Shown here piece by piece: positions 8,265-17,461 of a stretch of 64,000 bases of DNA. The stretch's first letter is position 1. Each line of letters begins with the position of its first letter. Under the pieces are notes generated by a model. That model saw nothing but the letters and a program-made list of their open reading frames with translations. It was not told the DNA's origin and did no database searches. Location: the NCBI RefSeq assembly GCF_001458255.1, contig NZ_CYSB01000005.1, positions 215,748-279,747 on the forward strand, in the 5' to 3' direction. A program made the translations under genes and the position numbers. The stretch comes from Thalassovita autumnalis (GTDB lineage: Bacteria; Pseudomonadota; Alphaproteobacteria; Rhodobacterales; Rhodobacteraceae).

Positions 8265-9455
8265 TCAATCGCGTATGTTCAGATGCGCCATGATCTGCCC
8301 GTGATCCGAGGCCAGTTTGTTATAGGGGGCCTCAGCATGGGCGCCGTCGGTGATGTGGTCATTAAAGCAGCTGAAGTATTCCATCTCGCCCACCGCGCCA
8401 CTGCTTTCGGGCAGGAAATGGCGGCTGAGATAGATCTGATCGATGCTTTCATAACTGCCACCAAAGGCCGAGGTGAAGACCATGTCGCGCAGGCTTTTGC
8501 GGATGAACAGTTTCTCCGCGGAATGCAGCCTCAGGGCCTCAATCGCTTCGGTGATCTGATCGTTTTCTTCGCGGCTGTAGCGGTCATTTGGTGCCTCGGC
8601 GTCATGGCGCAGCATCCAGGCGTAGTTGCGGAACGGCACCTCACCGGCAATGATTTCCGAACTGACGGAGTGTTCGCCATCGTTGAAATCCCCCAGCGCA
8701 ATAACCGGTCGGCCTGCGCTCAGTTCTTCCACAATGGCGCGGCGCATCACCCAGGCTTCGGCCATGCGGCGCAACCCGGCCCGCAGATTGCCAAGGGCAC
8801 GGGCCATCGGATCATATTGCGTTAGATCTGCAGCAGGGGCGAAGGGCGCACCGGGCGCGCGGTCGTATTCACCCAGCTTTGATTTCAGGTGGCAGCAAAA
8901 CAGCGTCACGATCTGCGATCCCATCGGGATCCGCACCTTTAGAATGGGGCGGGACAGGCGGGTAATGCGGTAGTGTCCAGCCTCTTCCCCGGTCAGATCG
9001 CGAAATGGGATTTCCAGCGGTTCCGGCAGGATCTGGATCACCTCTGGCGTTCCGGCAAAGCCCTGCCGTGACAGCACCGCAACACCGGGGCGACGTTCGC
9101 CCGGTGCACCATCATTGGCGTTTGGCGCGACGGCCAAAGCGGCCTGACCACAGGGGGTGTAGCCAAGTTTTCGGAAGATCGCCTTCTTCCGGTAGCTTTT
9201 GGATCGGTCCGGCAGCACCGCCTCATTCAGGGCCTGCCCGCGCGCGTCCGCTTCGGCGATGACAGCGCGCAGCGCATCTTCTTCAAAGACTTCCTGAAAG
9301 CCGATCACATCGGCATCCATCGATAGGATCTGATCCGCGCACCAGTCTTGTTTCCAGGCAAATTCCTCAGGCGTGTAGCTTTGGAATTTGTAATATTCCT
9401 GATCGGCCCCAATCAGGTTCTTCAGGTTGAAACTGGCTACGGTGACGCGGGTCAT
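8265..9455 (-). CDS. Endonuclease/exonuclease/phosphatase-fold hydrolase
   Basis: A 396-aa EEP-superfamily (DNase I-like) protein. It starts ATVASFNLKNL-like (here VTVASFNLKNLIGA), followed by DADVIGFQEVFEED (metal-binding Glu), CCHLKSK, GDFND and the terminal SDHGQIMAHL. These are the metal and catalytic residues of the fold. There is no signal peptide. The substrate could be nucleic acid or a phosphoester; the sequence does not decide. It lies about 147 bp upstream of pcaD and 21 bp downstream of the dehydratase gene, so it may share their transcript. Confidence 0.82.
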   Translation of the reverse strand: MTRVTVASFNLKNLIGADQEYYKFQSYTPEEFAWKQDWCADQILSMDADVIGFQEVFEEDALRAVIAEADARGQALNEAVLPDRSKSYRKKAIFRKLGYTPCGQAALAVAPNANDGAPGERRPGVAVLSRQGFAGTPEVIQILPEPLEIPFRDLTGEEAGHYRITRLSRPILKVRIPMGSQIVTLFCCHLKSKLGEYDRAPGAPFAPAADLTQYDPMARALGNLRAGLRRMAEAWVMRRAIVEELSAGRPVIALGDFNDGEHSVSSEIIAGEVPFRNYAWMLRHDAEAPNDRYSREENDQITEAIEALRLHSAEKLFIRKSLRDMVFTSAFGGSYESIDQIYLSRHFLPESSGAVGEMEYFSCFNDHITDGAHAEAPYNKLASDHGQIMAHLNIRD

Positions 9456-9476
9456 CTTCTCCTCCGGTGTGGTGTG

Positions 9477-10451
9477 TCAGCGAGCGTAGCTTTGCAGGGC
9501 GCGTGTGAACATCTCTGGATCGACATTGCCGCCGGAAATTGTGGCGATGACGGTGTCGCCCTCCAGCTCATCGCCGTGAAACAGCGCGGCGGCCATCGCG
9601 GCGGCACCGCCGGGTTCCACCACCAGCTTCAGCCGCAGAAAGGCTAGTGCCATGGCGTGCAAGCATTCGTCTTCGCTCACTGCGATGCCCGGGCCACAGA
9701 GGCGATGCATGATCGGGAAGGTCAGATCCCCCGCCGCTGGGGTCAGGATTGCATCACAGATATTGCCGCTCATTGCCGGGTTCGTCTCGATCTGACCTGA
9801 GGCCAGCGACCGTTTCACATCGTCAAACCCTTCCGGTTCCGCCGGGCGTACCTTGAGGCCGGGCGCGTCTGCCTCCAGTGCCAGTGCAATGCCGCTGGTC
9901 AATCCACCGCCACCGCAACAGACTACCACTTCAGCCTCGGAAATCCCCAGATCCGCCGCCTGCTGGGCAATCTCCAGCCCGCAAGTGCCCTGACCGGCGA
10001 TCACCTGAGGTTCATCATAGGGTTTGACCAGCGTCAGACCACGCTCGGCCTCCAGCCGGGCGCCGATCTCTTCGCGGCTCTCCTTGGCGCGATCGTAAAG
10101 CACAACCTCAGCCCCCAGTGCCCGGGTGTTGTCGATCTTCAGTTGCGGTGCATCTGCGGGCATGATGATGACGGCTGGCACCCCATGCTGCTGGGCGGCA
10201 AAGGCTACACCCTGTGCATGATTGCCGCTGGAAAAGGCCAGGACGCCCTTCTGGCGCGTTGCCTCATCCATCGCTGACAGGGCCGACCAGCCACCGCGGA
10301 ACTTGAAACTGCCGGTGTGTTGCAGGCATTCGGGTTTCACAAACAGACGGCGACCTGCGATCTCATCCAGAAAGGGGGAGGACAGCAGAGGTGTTTTGCG
10401 GGCGTGGCCCTCAAGCCGCTGCGCGGCGGCGCGGATCATGTCGATGTTCAT
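9477..10451 (-). CDS. PLP-dependent threonine/serine/hydroxyaspartate dehydratase-like enzyme
   Basis: A 324-aa fold-type II PLP enzyme. The PLP lysine is in HTGSFKFRGG, the substrate loop in FSSGNHAQG and the phosphate loop in CCGGGGLTSG. The layout is that of threonine dehydratase, serine racemase and 3-hydroxyaspartate ammonia-lyase without a C-terminal regulatory ACT domain, so a catabolic or racemase-type role is likelier than IlvA. The ATG at 10451 overlaps the stop of the upstream hydrolase by one base (TGATG). The exact substrate is unresolved. Confidence 0.82.
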   Translation of the reverse strand: MNIDMIRAAAQRLEGHARKTPLLSSPFLDEIAGRRLFVKPECLQHTGSFKFRGGWSALSAMDEATRQKGVLAFSSGNHAQGVAFAAQQHGVPAVIIMPADAPQLKIDNTRALGAEVVLYDRAKESREEIGARLEAERGLTLVKPYDEPQVIAGQGTCGLEIAQQAADLGISEAEVVVCCGGGGLTSGIALALEADAPGLKVRPAEPEGFDDVKRSLASGQIETNPAMSGNICDAILTPAAGDLTFPIMHRLCGPGIAVSEDECLHAMALAFLRLKLVVEPGGAAAMAAALFHGDELEGDTVIATISGGNVDPEMFTRALQSYAR

Positions 10452-11290
10452 CAGGATGCCTTTTGCAAATCGTTGAGCCAATCGGCCAGAACGGCCTTGG
10501 CTTCGGGTTCATCAAGGAAGGGGATATGCGCGCGGTCCGCCACATGGGCAACGCGCAGGTCTGGCATGCGGCGCTGCATTTCATCCACGGTGGCATGGCT
10601 GAGCAGATCGGAATTTGCACCATGGATCACCGCGCAGGGCAGGGGGGCAATCGCCTCAAAAAAAGGCCAGAGGTCTACGCCGCCTTCGGCCCCCGCCGCA
10701 ATAATCGCGTCCCGCAGTTTTGGATCGTAATTCAGCGCGACACCTTCGGCGGTATGCACATGTGTTGTGGCCACCTCTTGCCGCCACCGGCTGAGGGGGA
10801 CGCCGGGAAACTGCGCCTCCATCACCGTTTTGCGGGCTGCGGCCATGGCGTCGAGGTCCGCAAATGTGGGCTGGATACCCAGATACCCCATGATTGCGGT
10901 CAGGCCCTCGGCGTCCAGAACCGGCCCAATGTCGTTGAGCGCGACGCCCAGCAGCCGGGTTTTGGCGGTCGCGGCCAACCCCATGCCGATCAGCCCGCCC
11001 CGGGAGGTGCCCAACAGCGCAAACTGCGCGATGCCAAGGTGATCCATCAGCTCCAGCGCATCCTGCGCTTCACGGGGCAGGGTGTAGCTCATCGGGTCTG
11101 GGGCATAATCTGACCGGCCCCGACCGCGATAATCCATGCGGATCATCCGATGGCCTGCAAGGAGTTGCGGCGCTACATGGTCAAAGTCCCGCACATTGCG
11201 GGTCAGGCCGGACAGACACAGTATTGGCAGCCCTTCGCCTTCATCTTCGTAATAGAGGGACAGTCCGTCGGAGGTGGTAAAGCGGGGCAT
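10451..11290 (-). CDS. Alpha/beta hydrolase
   Basis: A 279-aa alpha/beta hydrolase with SLYYEDEGEGLPILCLSGLT at the start, the acid-region segment RMDYRGRGRSDYAPDP, the nucleophile elbow GTSRGG and a late His in VADRAHIPFLDEPEA. The overall form is that of haloalkane dehalogenase/enol-lactonase-like esterases. It overlaps the dehydratase gene downstream and lies 26 bp downstream of the HAD gene, so the three probably form an operon. Substrate unknown. Confidence 0.8.
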   Translation of the reverse strand: MPRFTTSDGLSLYYEDEGEGLPILCLSGLTRNVRDFDHVAPQLLAGHRMIRMDYRGRGRSDYAPDPMSYTLPREAQDALELMDHLGIAQFALLGTSRGGLIGMGLAATAKTRLLGVALNDIGPVLDAEGLTAIMGYLGIQPTFADLDAMAAARKTVMEAQFPGVPLSRWRQEVATTHVHTAEGVALNYDPKLRDAIIAAGAEGGVDLWPFFEAIAPLPCAVIHGANSDLLSHATVDEMQRRMPDLRVAHVADRAHIPFLDEPEAKAVLADWLNDLQKAS

Positions 11291-11316
11291 TGAAAACTCG
11301 GGAAATTAGTAAGGGA

Positions 11317-12003
11317 TCAGGCGCGCGCGAGGTCAGGAATAGTGGTCAGGTTGGTCAATGTGTGCTGCGGCCGGGCCGGTAGTCGGTCCACAGGCTCGGC
11401 GGCCCGATTGACCCATGCGGTGGTGAAGCCATATCCGGCGGCCGCCCCCGCATCCCATCCATTGGATGAGATGAACAAAACCTCCTCCTTAGCGCAACCG
11501 AAGCGCTGCCCAACAAGGTCATATACCTGCGGTGCGGGTTTGAAGATGCCGACATCCTGCACCGACAACACATCGTCCAGCACCGCGCCAATGCCTGCGG
11601 ATTGCACCGCCCCGTCCAGCATGTCCGGGCTGCCGTTTGACAGAATGGCGGTGTTGAACCCGGCCTCTTTCAGCTGCGCCAGCATCTGGGGCACTTCTGG
11701 ATAGGCCTGCAGTTCCCAGTAAAGCGCCAGTAGACGTTCACGCAGTTCAGGATCGCCGCCAAGGTCTGTGGCCTCCAGCGCCCAATCCAGCCCGTCCTGC
11801 GTGACCTGCCAGAAATCGGTGTAATCCCCCGTGACGGCCCGCAGCCAGCTGTATTGCAGCTGTTTCAATCGCCAATGTTCTGCCAGTTTGGGCCAGGATT
11901 GCGCCAGCGCTTCGCGCCCCGGTTCGGTAGCGGCGCGGCGCGCGGCAGAGGCCACATCAAACAGGGTGCCATAGGCATCAAAGATACAGGTTGTGATGGC
12001 CAT
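11317..12003 (-). CDS. Haloacid dehalogenase type II (HAD superfamily)
   Basis: A 228-aa HAD hydrolase with motif I CIFDAYGTLFD, motif II AILSNGSPDML, the lysine motif GIFKPAPQVYDL and the motif SSNGWDAGAAAGYGF. SSNGWD is characteristic of L-2-haloacid dehalogenases rather than phosphatases. The ATG at 12003 is preceded by a strong GAGGAGG ribosome site; an ORF extension of 24 residues upstream is rejected for that reason. It is the first gene of the minus-strand run leading toward the pca operon. Confidence 0.87.
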   Translation of the reverse strand: MAITTCIFDAYGTLFDVASAARRAATEPGREALAQSWPKLAEHWRLKQLQYSWLRAVTGDYTDFWQVTQDGLDWALEATDLGGDPELRERLLALYWELQAYPEVPQMLAQLKEAGFNTAILSNGSPDMLDGAVQSAGIGAVLDDVLSVQDVGIFKPAPQVYDLVGQRFGCAKEEVLFISSNGWDAGAAAGYGFTTAWVNRAAEPVDRLPARPQHTLTNLTTIPDLARA

Positions 12004-12220
12004 CGGCGCCTCCTCTTTTACGGCGCAGGGTTGCATGGCCTTGCCGCGAAGGAAAGCACGCAATTGTACCAACATGACAGCGTAGATTGTGCCAAATCAG
12101 GCCGAATTTGCATTCATGCGCCCGCGCCGCTAGGGTGCCTGCCAGCCGAGGGCGCCCGACCGGAGAGGAAAGCGACGCGCCCCTCATGTAATCACACTCC
12201 CAGACAGTATTGGAACAGCT

Positions 12221-12649
12221 ATGACCCAGGTCAAAACGGGTGACACCGTAGGCATTCACTATACCGGAACGCTGAAAGACGGTTCGGTTTTCGACAGCTC
12301 CGAAGGGCGCGATCCGCTGACCTTTGAAGTGGGCAGCGGCCAGATCATCCCGGGCCTTGATAAGGCGCTGCCGGGCATGGCGATTGGTGACAAGAAAACC
12401 GTCGAAGTGCCCGCGATGGAGGCCTATGGCCCGATCCAGCCCGGCGCCCGCCAAAGCCTGCCGCGCGCGGATTTCCCCGCCGACATCCCGGCCGAAATTG
12501 GCCTGCAGCTGCAGATGCAGACCCCGGATGGCCAGGTGCTGCCCGTGACCATCGTTGATCTGACAGATGATGAGATCACCCTAGATGCCAACCACCCGCT
12601 GGCCGGCAAGGATCTGACATTTGCGATTGAGCTGGTCTCGATCAGCTAA
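12221..12649 (+). CDS. FKBP-type peptidyl-prolyl cis-trans isomerase (SlyD-like)
   Basis: A 142-aa isomerase. GDTVGIHYTGTLKDGSVFDS and FEVGSGQIIPGLDKALPGM are the FKBP N-terminal motifs, and an IF-type insertion follows (EAYGPIQPGARQSLPRADFP), as in SlyD/SlpA. It lacks the His-rich tail of enterobacterial SlyD and has no signal peptide, so it is a cytoplasmic folding helper. It is transcribed divergently from the HAD gene and is followed by a terminator. Confidence 0.9.
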   Translation: MTQVKTGDTVGIHYTGTLKDGSVFDSSEGRDPLTFEVGSGQIIPGLDKALPGMAIGDKKTVEVPAMEAYGPIQPGARQSLPRADFPADIPAEIGLQLQMQTPDGQVLPVTIVDLTDDEITLDANHPLAGKDLTFAIELVSIS

Positions 12650-12669
12650 GCGTTATGCTGTGAAAACAG

Positions 12670-12698
12670 AAAAGGCCTCGCAACAGCGGGGCCTTTTT
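12670..12698 (+). terminator. Rho-independent terminator of the FKBP gene
   Basis: A GC-rich stem (AAGGCCTCGC against GCGGGGCCTT, with a mismatch) and a short loop are followed by a T-run. A-rich bases precede it, so it may also serve the convergent irr gene. Confidence 0.75.
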
Positions 12699-12730
12699 CA
12701 TTTGGTCGACACGTGTGGTCGACGTATGGA

Positions 12731-13153
12731 TTACTTCCGGCGCAGTTTAATCACAACATCCACGGCGCTGATCTCGGCGCCTTCGGGTGGTTCGGGCAGC
12801 TGAATGATCTTCAGCTGCTCCGCCGGTGCATCGGTCAGCGCGCCGTCATCTTCCCAGAAGAAGTGCGGATGATCGTGGGTGTTGGTGTCAAAATAGCTTT
12901 TGGAGCCATCTACCGTGACTTCCTGCATCAGGCCTGCCTCACAGAAGGCGCGCAGGGTGTTGTAGACGGTTGCCAGAGAGACGCTTTCGCCATTGTCGCG
13001 TACGGACGCAAACAGGCTTTCGGCGGTGACATGGCGATCCTGCCCGTCCCCGACCAGCAAAGTGGCGAGGGCGAGACGCTGCCTCGTGGGGCGTAGACCG
13101 GCACCTGCCAGCCATTTGGAGCCCCTCTGGGTTGCCTCAGGCGATACTGTCAT
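12731..13153 (-). CDS. irr: Irr-type Fur-family iron response regulator
   Basis: A 140-aa Fur-superfamily regulator. GLRPTRQRLALATLL, then SVSLATVYNTLRAFCEAGLM and the Irr-like metal region FDTNTHDHPHFFWEDDGAL, places it with Irr rather than Fur or Zur. Alphaproteobacterial Irr represses or activates iron and haem genes under low iron. It has no N-terminal GCPWHD haem motif. It lies divergent from fabA, a linkage common in the class. The ATG at 13153 is preferred to one seven codons upstream. Confidence 0.88.
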   Translation of the reverse strand: MTVSPEATQRGSKWLAGAGLRPTRQRLALATLLVGDGQDRHVTAESLFASVRDNGESVSLATVYNTLRAFCEAGLMQEVTVDGSKSYFDTNTHDHPHFFWEDDGALTDAPAEQLKIIQLPEPPEGAEISAVDVVIKLRRK

Positions 13154-13182
13154 CGACTCGTGTCCTAGTTCCAATATCCCTT

Positions 13183-13199
13183 TTTATAACGGTTCTAGG
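13183..13199. promoter_or_regulatory. Possible Irr-box (ICE-like) between irr and fabA
   Basis: The dyad TTTATAACGGTTCTAGG sits 30-46 bp upstream of the irr start. It resembles the TTTAGAAnnnTTCTAAA type of Irr-binding element with about three mismatches. It would fit autoregulation, but the match is imperfect. Confidence 0.35.
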
Positions 13200-13416
13200 T
13201 CCGGATGTTCAAATGAAAACCATTTGCAACTGCGCTCCGACATTTTCTGTGACCAGAATCCCGCTGCATTCCCTTGGGTGAGCTTTGCCTGATTTGCGGC
13301 GTGCGCCGTGCCGCGCCGTTGCGGTGCGCCCAGACCCGCAAGGCTTGCGCCAGCGGCTTTTACGGTGCTAGAGGGGGCGGGAATGTAACAGAATTATCCC
13401 GGAGGGGGCGCCACGC

Positions 13417-13926
13417 ATGGCACAATATCCGAGCAGCTTTGACAAAGACGATCTTCTGAAATGCGCCCGAGGCGAGCTGTTTGGCCCTGGCAACGCCCAA
13501 CTGCCGGCCCCGCCGATGCTGATGATGGACCGCATCACCGAAATCTCGGAAGATGGCGGTGCCCACGGCAAGGGCCACGTGCTGGCCGAATTCGACATCA
13601 CCCATGACCTGTGGTTCTTCGATTGTCACTTCCCGGGTAACCCGATCATGCCCGGCTGTCTGGGTCTGGACGGTCTGTGGCAGCTGACCGGCTTCAACCT
13701 TGGCTGGCGCGGCTGGCTGGGCCGTGGCTACGCGCTGGGCGTCGGTGAGGTGAAGCTGACCGGCATGGTGCGCCCTGACCGTAAGATGCTGACCTACAAG
13801 ATTGATTTCACCAAGGCGATCCAAACCCGCCGCCTGACCATGGGCGTTGCTGACGGTATCGTCGAAGCGGATGGTGAGGTGATTTATCAGGTGAAAGACA
13901 TGAAAGTCGCCCTCAGCGAAAGCTGA
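13417..13926 (+). CDS. fabA: 3-hydroxyacyl-[ACP] dehydratase/isomerase FabA
   Basis: A 169-aa hotdog-fold enzyme. The catalytic His is in [20 protein letters not shown] and the Asp in the following [10 protein letters not shown]. It dehydrates 3-hydroxydecanoyl-ACP and isomerises the product to cis-3-decenoyl-ACP for unsaturated fatty acids. The start ATG follows GGAGGGGG. The usual partner fabB lies about 2.1 kb downstream instead of next to it. Confidence 0.95.
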   Translation: MAQYPSSFDKDDLLKCARGELFGPGNAQLPAPPMLMMDRITEISEDGGAHGKGHVLAEFDITHDLWFFDCHFPGNPIMPGCLGLDGLWQLTGFNLGWRGWLGRGYALGVGEVKLTGMVRPDRKMLTYKIDFTKAIQTRRLTMGVADGIVEADGEVIYQVKDMKVALSES

Positions 13927-14007
13927 TCGCAGGCGTTTCGTGTTGCTTTGCAGGCCGGCCCGGTGGGCCGGTCTGATCGTTTTAGGACCCCGCTGCAGGA
14001 GCGCCCC

Positions 14008-14256
14008 ATGACCCCGGAAGAAATCACCGCCTGCGTCAATGCCGCCTTTCCGCTGCCGTCGATCTTGTTCGTCATCGGGGCGCTGACCCTGGCCGCTTAT
14101 CTGAAGCGTAAATATCAGCTGACGCTTGCCCAAACCTTCAAGGCGATGGTCGGGGTTGAGAAGGTGCGCCACACCAAAGCCTCGGCCACTATCATGATGC
14201 TGACCCTGATCGTACCGCTTGGTCTTTGGCTGTTACTGGGCCAGCGCTGCGGTTAG
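14008..14256 (+). CDS. Small membrane protein of unknown function
   Basis: An 82-aa protein with two predicted membrane spans (around residues 15-32 and 58-76) and a basic loop between them (YLKRKYQLTLAQTF). The start ATG at 14008 follows CAGGAG, which decides against an ORF extension of 20 residues. It follows fabA by about 80 bp on the same strand. No family was recognised. Confidence 0.65.
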   Translation: MTPEEITACVNAAFPLPSILFVIGALTLAAYLKRKYQLTLAQTFKAMVGVEKVRHTKASATIMMLTLIVPLGLWLLLGQRCG

Positions 14257-14386
14257 GCGCAGTGCCATTATTCTGCATTACATGTTTTGTAACAGAGGTT
14301 TACAGCGGTATTCCGCTTGCCTTACCCTCTTAAACTAACGCCGAACGGATCGCGTCTGGCTGAGAAACGGCGGGGATGCGTGGCAG

Positions 14387-15172
14387 GTGCGAAAACTCTC
14401 TAGATGGGGACAGGTGGCGCGGCAGATCGATTTGATCCGCTACATGTGGCGCACCAATGCGCCGCTTTGGGTGATCACGTCCTACCTGCAGCACAAGCTG
14501 TCAAACCAACTCTCCGGTGACAATCGTATCTGGGCCAGAAAACGGGCCGCGTTTCGGGTGCAGGCCAAATCTTTGGAGATCGATCAGGACTGGTTTTCCC
14601 GCAAACTGCCGATCTGGTTGCGGGCGTTCAAGGCTGTTGATCTGGACACAGAGGCGCCTTTGACTTGTCTGGAAATCGGCAGCTGGCAGGGGCTTTCAGC
14701 CCATTTCATCCTTACCACCCTGCCCAATGCGACGCTCACCTGTGTGGATACATGGGAAGGGGCGGATGAACATTTGGTTGAACTCCGTTTCGACCAGGCA
14801 GCAATGCGCCGGATTGAACAGAGTTTTGATCGCAACCTTGCCCCTTTCGCGGATCGGCTGACCAAGTTTCGCGGCACATCGCAGGCGTTTTTCAGTGGGG
14901 GAAATGCAGCCCCCAAGTTTGACCTGATCTATGTCGACGGCTCGCACCAAGCTGAGGATGTGCTTTTGGATGCCATGAAGGCGTTTGACGTGCTGAAAGG
15001 CGGAGGTTTGCTGATCTTTGACGACTATTTCTGGCGCTACTATCCCGACGCCGCTGACAACCCGGCAGGCGCAATCCATACCTTTCTACGGCAGAAACGG
15101 CACCAGTTGGAGTTGATCTGCGTCGATCGGCAGGTCGTTGTGAAAAAGTCCGATTGCCGAGATCCAAAATAA
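14387..15172 (+). CDS. Class I SAM-dependent methyltransferase (Methyltransf_24 type)
   Basis: A 261-aa protein with a Rossmann-type SAM motif (LTCLEIGSWQGLSAHFIL), a motif II acid in LTCVDTWEG, DLIYVDGSHQAEDVLLDAM and LLIFDDYFW. DGSH and DDY are typical of the Methyltransf_24/cephalosporin-hydroxylase-like group often acting on sugars or small metabolites. Start uncertain: GTG at 14387 is the first usable codon. It is one of the genes separating fabA from fabB. Confidence 0.78.
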   Translation: MRKLSRWGQVARQIDLIRYMWRTNAPLWVITSYLQHKLSNQLSGDNRIWARKRAAFRVQAKSLEIDQDWFSRKLPIWLRAFKAVDLDTEAPLTCLEIGSWQGLSAHFILTTLPNATLTCVDTWEGADEHLVELRFDQAAMRRIEQSFDRNLAPFADRLTKFRGTSQAFFSGGNAAPKFDLIYVDGSHQAEDVLLDAMKAFDVLKGGGLLIFDDYFWRYYPDAADNPAGAIHTFLRQKRHQLELICVDRQVVVKKSDCRDPK

Positions 15173-15233
15173 TCTAGGTGTCTCAAGCTCCGAACAAAAA
15201 TTAGATTGCCAAAAAGATAAGCGAAGCCTGCGA

Positions 15234-15860
15234 TTAATCTGCCTTTTTCGAGGCCTCAAATTTATGCCAGACGTGCATATGTCCTTTTTGGCGGGCAGTC
15301 GCTAGCCAGAGTTTTTTGCGGACACCGTCTGGTTCAAGTGCCAAATAGGCTCCATTTGAGTACTTAGGCCAGTCAATAGCTAGGCCTTGACGGACCATTT
15401 CTGCAGATAGGTCGCGTCCATCTGGCAAAGTGCATTTGGCGACACTGCGACCGTGATCATCGGATGCTATGACCTCAGCACGGACAGTTTGCCCTTTGCA
15501 TAGAGCCACCAAGGCCCATTTTGCCTTTTTGCCAAATGGATGGTTCATTTCTGGTGCATCTATTCCAAATAGACGGATTTGCCGTTTGCTTATGGTGATT
15601 GTGTCGCCATCAACCACGTAAGCGGAACCTTTCAGCACCTCGTTGGTGTTAGCAGGGCGTGAACTCGAAGCATCAAAAGGTGCAGGGCTTTGCTGGCGGC
15701 GGCGATGCGGTGGTGATGCGCGATTTGATGAACGTCGATCCCATCTTTCATCTTCGGGTGGCCATTGAGGGTCGTTACTTTCTGGCCATTGAGATTTTGG
15801 TCTCAACTCACGTAGCAACCAAATCCCTAAGACAAGCAAAAGTAAGACGACATATTCCAT
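15234..15860 (-). CDS. Thermonuclease (SNase)-like protein with N-terminal membrane anchor
   Basis: A 208-aa protein. A single hydrophobic segment (residues 3-16, YVVLLLLVLGIWLL) is followed by a low-complexity Ser/Pro/Arg stretch and then an SNase domain: VVDGDTITISKRQIRLFGIDAPE, KAKWALVALCKG and the late AYLALE. The DGDT and RLFGIDAPE motifs match the staphylococcal nuclease fold. The protein is probably an anchored or exported nuclease. Base composition is lower in GC than the flanking fab genes, which suggests acquisition. Confidence 0.78.
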   Translation of the reverse strand: MEYVVLLLLVLGIWLLRELRPKSQWPESNDPQWPPEDERWDRRSSNRASPPHRRRQQSPAPFDASSSRPANTNEVLKGSAYVVDGDTITISKRQIRLFGIDAPEMNHPFGKKAKWALVALCKGQTVRAEVIASDDHGRSVAKCTLPDGRDLSAEMVRQGLAIDWPKYSNGAYLALEPDGVRKKLWLATARQKGHMHVWHKFEASKKAD

Positions 15861-15917
15861 CGAAAATCCCGCAAAAGATAATTTTTCAATAATTGTGCAA
15901 TTTTAGATGGTGTTATA

Positions 15918-15947
15918 TTGGTTTGTCTACGTCTTTGGTCAAACCAA
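15918..15947. promoter_or_regulatory. 8-bp inverted repeat upstream of fabB
   Basis: TTGGTTTG and CAAACCAA flank 14 bp in an AT-rich intergenic stretch, 116-145 bp before fabB. It is a candidate operator for fabB or for the divergent nuclease gene. Confidence 0.35.
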
Positions 15948-16062
15948 TGCTTGAGGAGGGGGCATTTAGGGTTCATTGCCTTGAACACGCTGTCCCCAAC
16001 CCACCTTGCACCTTCCCACCGCAATGCCCTACTAAGGCATAAGCTATGAAGGGAGTGCACGT

Positions 16063-17292
16063 ATGCGTCGTGTCGTCGTAACCGGCTTGGGCGTTGTTTC
16101 GTCCATCGGCAACAATGCAGAAGAGGTTCTGGCCTCGCTGAAGGCTGGCAAGTCCGGCATCACCGCCAATGAGTCCATGAAGGAACATGGGTTCCGCAGC
16201 CAAATTGCAGGCGACATCAAACTGAATGTCGCCGATCATGTCGACAAACGGACCCTGCGCTTCATGGGGCCCGGCGCAGCCTACGCCCATATCGCGATGC
16301 AGCAGGCAATCGCTGATTCCGGTCTGGAAGAAAAAGAGATCATCAACCCGCGCACTGGTCTGGTGGCAGGGTCTGGTGGCCCGTCAACCTCCGCCATGCT
16401 GGCGGCGCATCAGACCGTGCTGAAAACCGGTGCAACCAAACGGATCGGCCCGTTTGCGGTGCCAAAAACCATGTGTTCGACCGTGTCGGCAAACCTTGCG
16501 ACGGCGTTCCAGATCAAAGGCATCAACTACTCGATCACCTCGGCCTGTTCGACCTCGCTGCACTGCATCGGCAACGCAGCCGAGCAGATCATGATGGGCA
16601 AGCAGGATGTGATGTTTGCTGGCGGCGGTGAAGAGCTGGACTGGACGCTCAGCTGCCTGTTTGATGCGATGGGCGCGATGTCGTCGAAATACAACGACAC
16701 GCCCGAGAAAGCTTCGCGCGCCTTTGATGCAAACCGCGACGGTTTTGTGATCGGCGGCGGTGGCGGCATTGTGGTGCTAGAAGAGCTGGAGCACGCCAAA
16801 GCGCGCGGCGCCAAGATCTATGCCGAAGTCACCGGCTACGGCGCCACTTCGGACGGTGCCGATATGGTGGCCCCCTCGGGCGAAGGTGGTGAGCGCGCGA
16901 TGCGTGTGGCCCTGTCGACCTTGGCCAACGACCGCAAGGTCAGCTACATCAACGCACATGGTACCTCGACCCCAGTGGGCGATGTAGGCGAAGTTGAAGC
17001 GGTGCGCCGCGTCTTTGGCGAAGGCCAGACGCCTGTGATCTCCTCGACCAAATCGATGACTGGCCACAGCCAGGGCGCCACCGGCGCACAGGAAGCGATC
17101 TACTGCCTGCTGGCGCTGGAACATGATTTCATCATCCCCTCGATCAACGTCGAAACGCTGGATCCGGCGCTGAACCCGGCCGAGATTGCCACCTCGCTGG
17201 TCGAAAATGCAGGCCTTGATACGGTGATGACCAACTCATTCGGGTTTGGTGGCACTAATGGGTCGATGCTGATGTCGAAATACCGCGACTAA
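16063..17292 (+). CDS. fabB: Beta-ketoacyl-ACP synthase I FabB
   Basis: A 409-aa thiolase-fold condensing enzyme. The nucleophile Cys is in [12 protein letters not shown], and the two catalytic histidines are in [11 protein letters not shown] and [13 protein letters not shown]; the ending [16 protein letters not shown] is typical. It elongates the cis-3-enoyl product of FabA and so commits carbon to unsaturated fatty acids. It now has its own promoter region of about 200 bp. fabI, frequently next in related genomes, is not adjacent here. Confidence 0.95.
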   Translation: MRRVVVTGLGVVSSIGNNAEEVLASLKAGKSGITANESMKEHGFRSQIAGDIKLNVADHVDKRTLRFMGPGAAYAHIAMQQAIADSGLEEKEIINPRTGLVAGSGGPSTSAMLAAHQTVLKTGATKRIGPFAVPKTMCSTVSANLATAFQIKGINYSITSACSTSLHCIGNAAEQIMMGKQDVMFAGGGEELDWTLSCLFDAMGAMSSKYNDTPEKASRAFDANRDGFVIGGGGGIVVLEELEHAKARGAKIYAEVTGYGATSDGADMVAPSGEGGERAMRVALSTLANDRKVSYINAHGTSTPVGDVGEVEAVRRVFGEGQTPVISSTKSMTGHSQGATGAQEAIYCLLALEHDFIIPSINVETLDPALNPAEIATSLVENAGLDTVMTNSFGFGGTNGSMLMSKYRD

Positions 17293-17317
17293 GCTGTGCA
17301 CTCAGAGTTTTTAGATT

Positions 17318-17345
17318 GGGCGCCCTTTGGGGCGCTCTTTCTTTT
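17318..17345 (+). terminator. Terminator of fabB
   Basis: The stem GGGCGCC against GGCGCTC with a short TTTG-type loop is followed by a T-rich run, 26 bp after the fabB stop. Confidence 0.7.
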
Positions 17346-17391
17346 TGGGCCTTGCGGCCCACGATGCGCATCTGTGGCAAAGTGCAAACGA

Positions 17392-17424
17392 CTTTCATCT
17401 TGCCCAAAATACTCCCGCCGGAGG
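17392..17424 (-). repeat. REP-like intergenic element, copy 3
   Basis: Read on the minus strand it contains CTCCGGCGGGAGTATTTT followed by GGGCAAGATGAAAG. It lies 38 bp 3' of the glycosyltransferase-like gene (17462) in the sense orientation. It is related to copies at 22241, 29141 and 52294. Confidence 0.6.
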
Positions 17425-17461
17425 CGGCACCTGTCACCACGTAAAAGCGGTCAGCGTCTGT

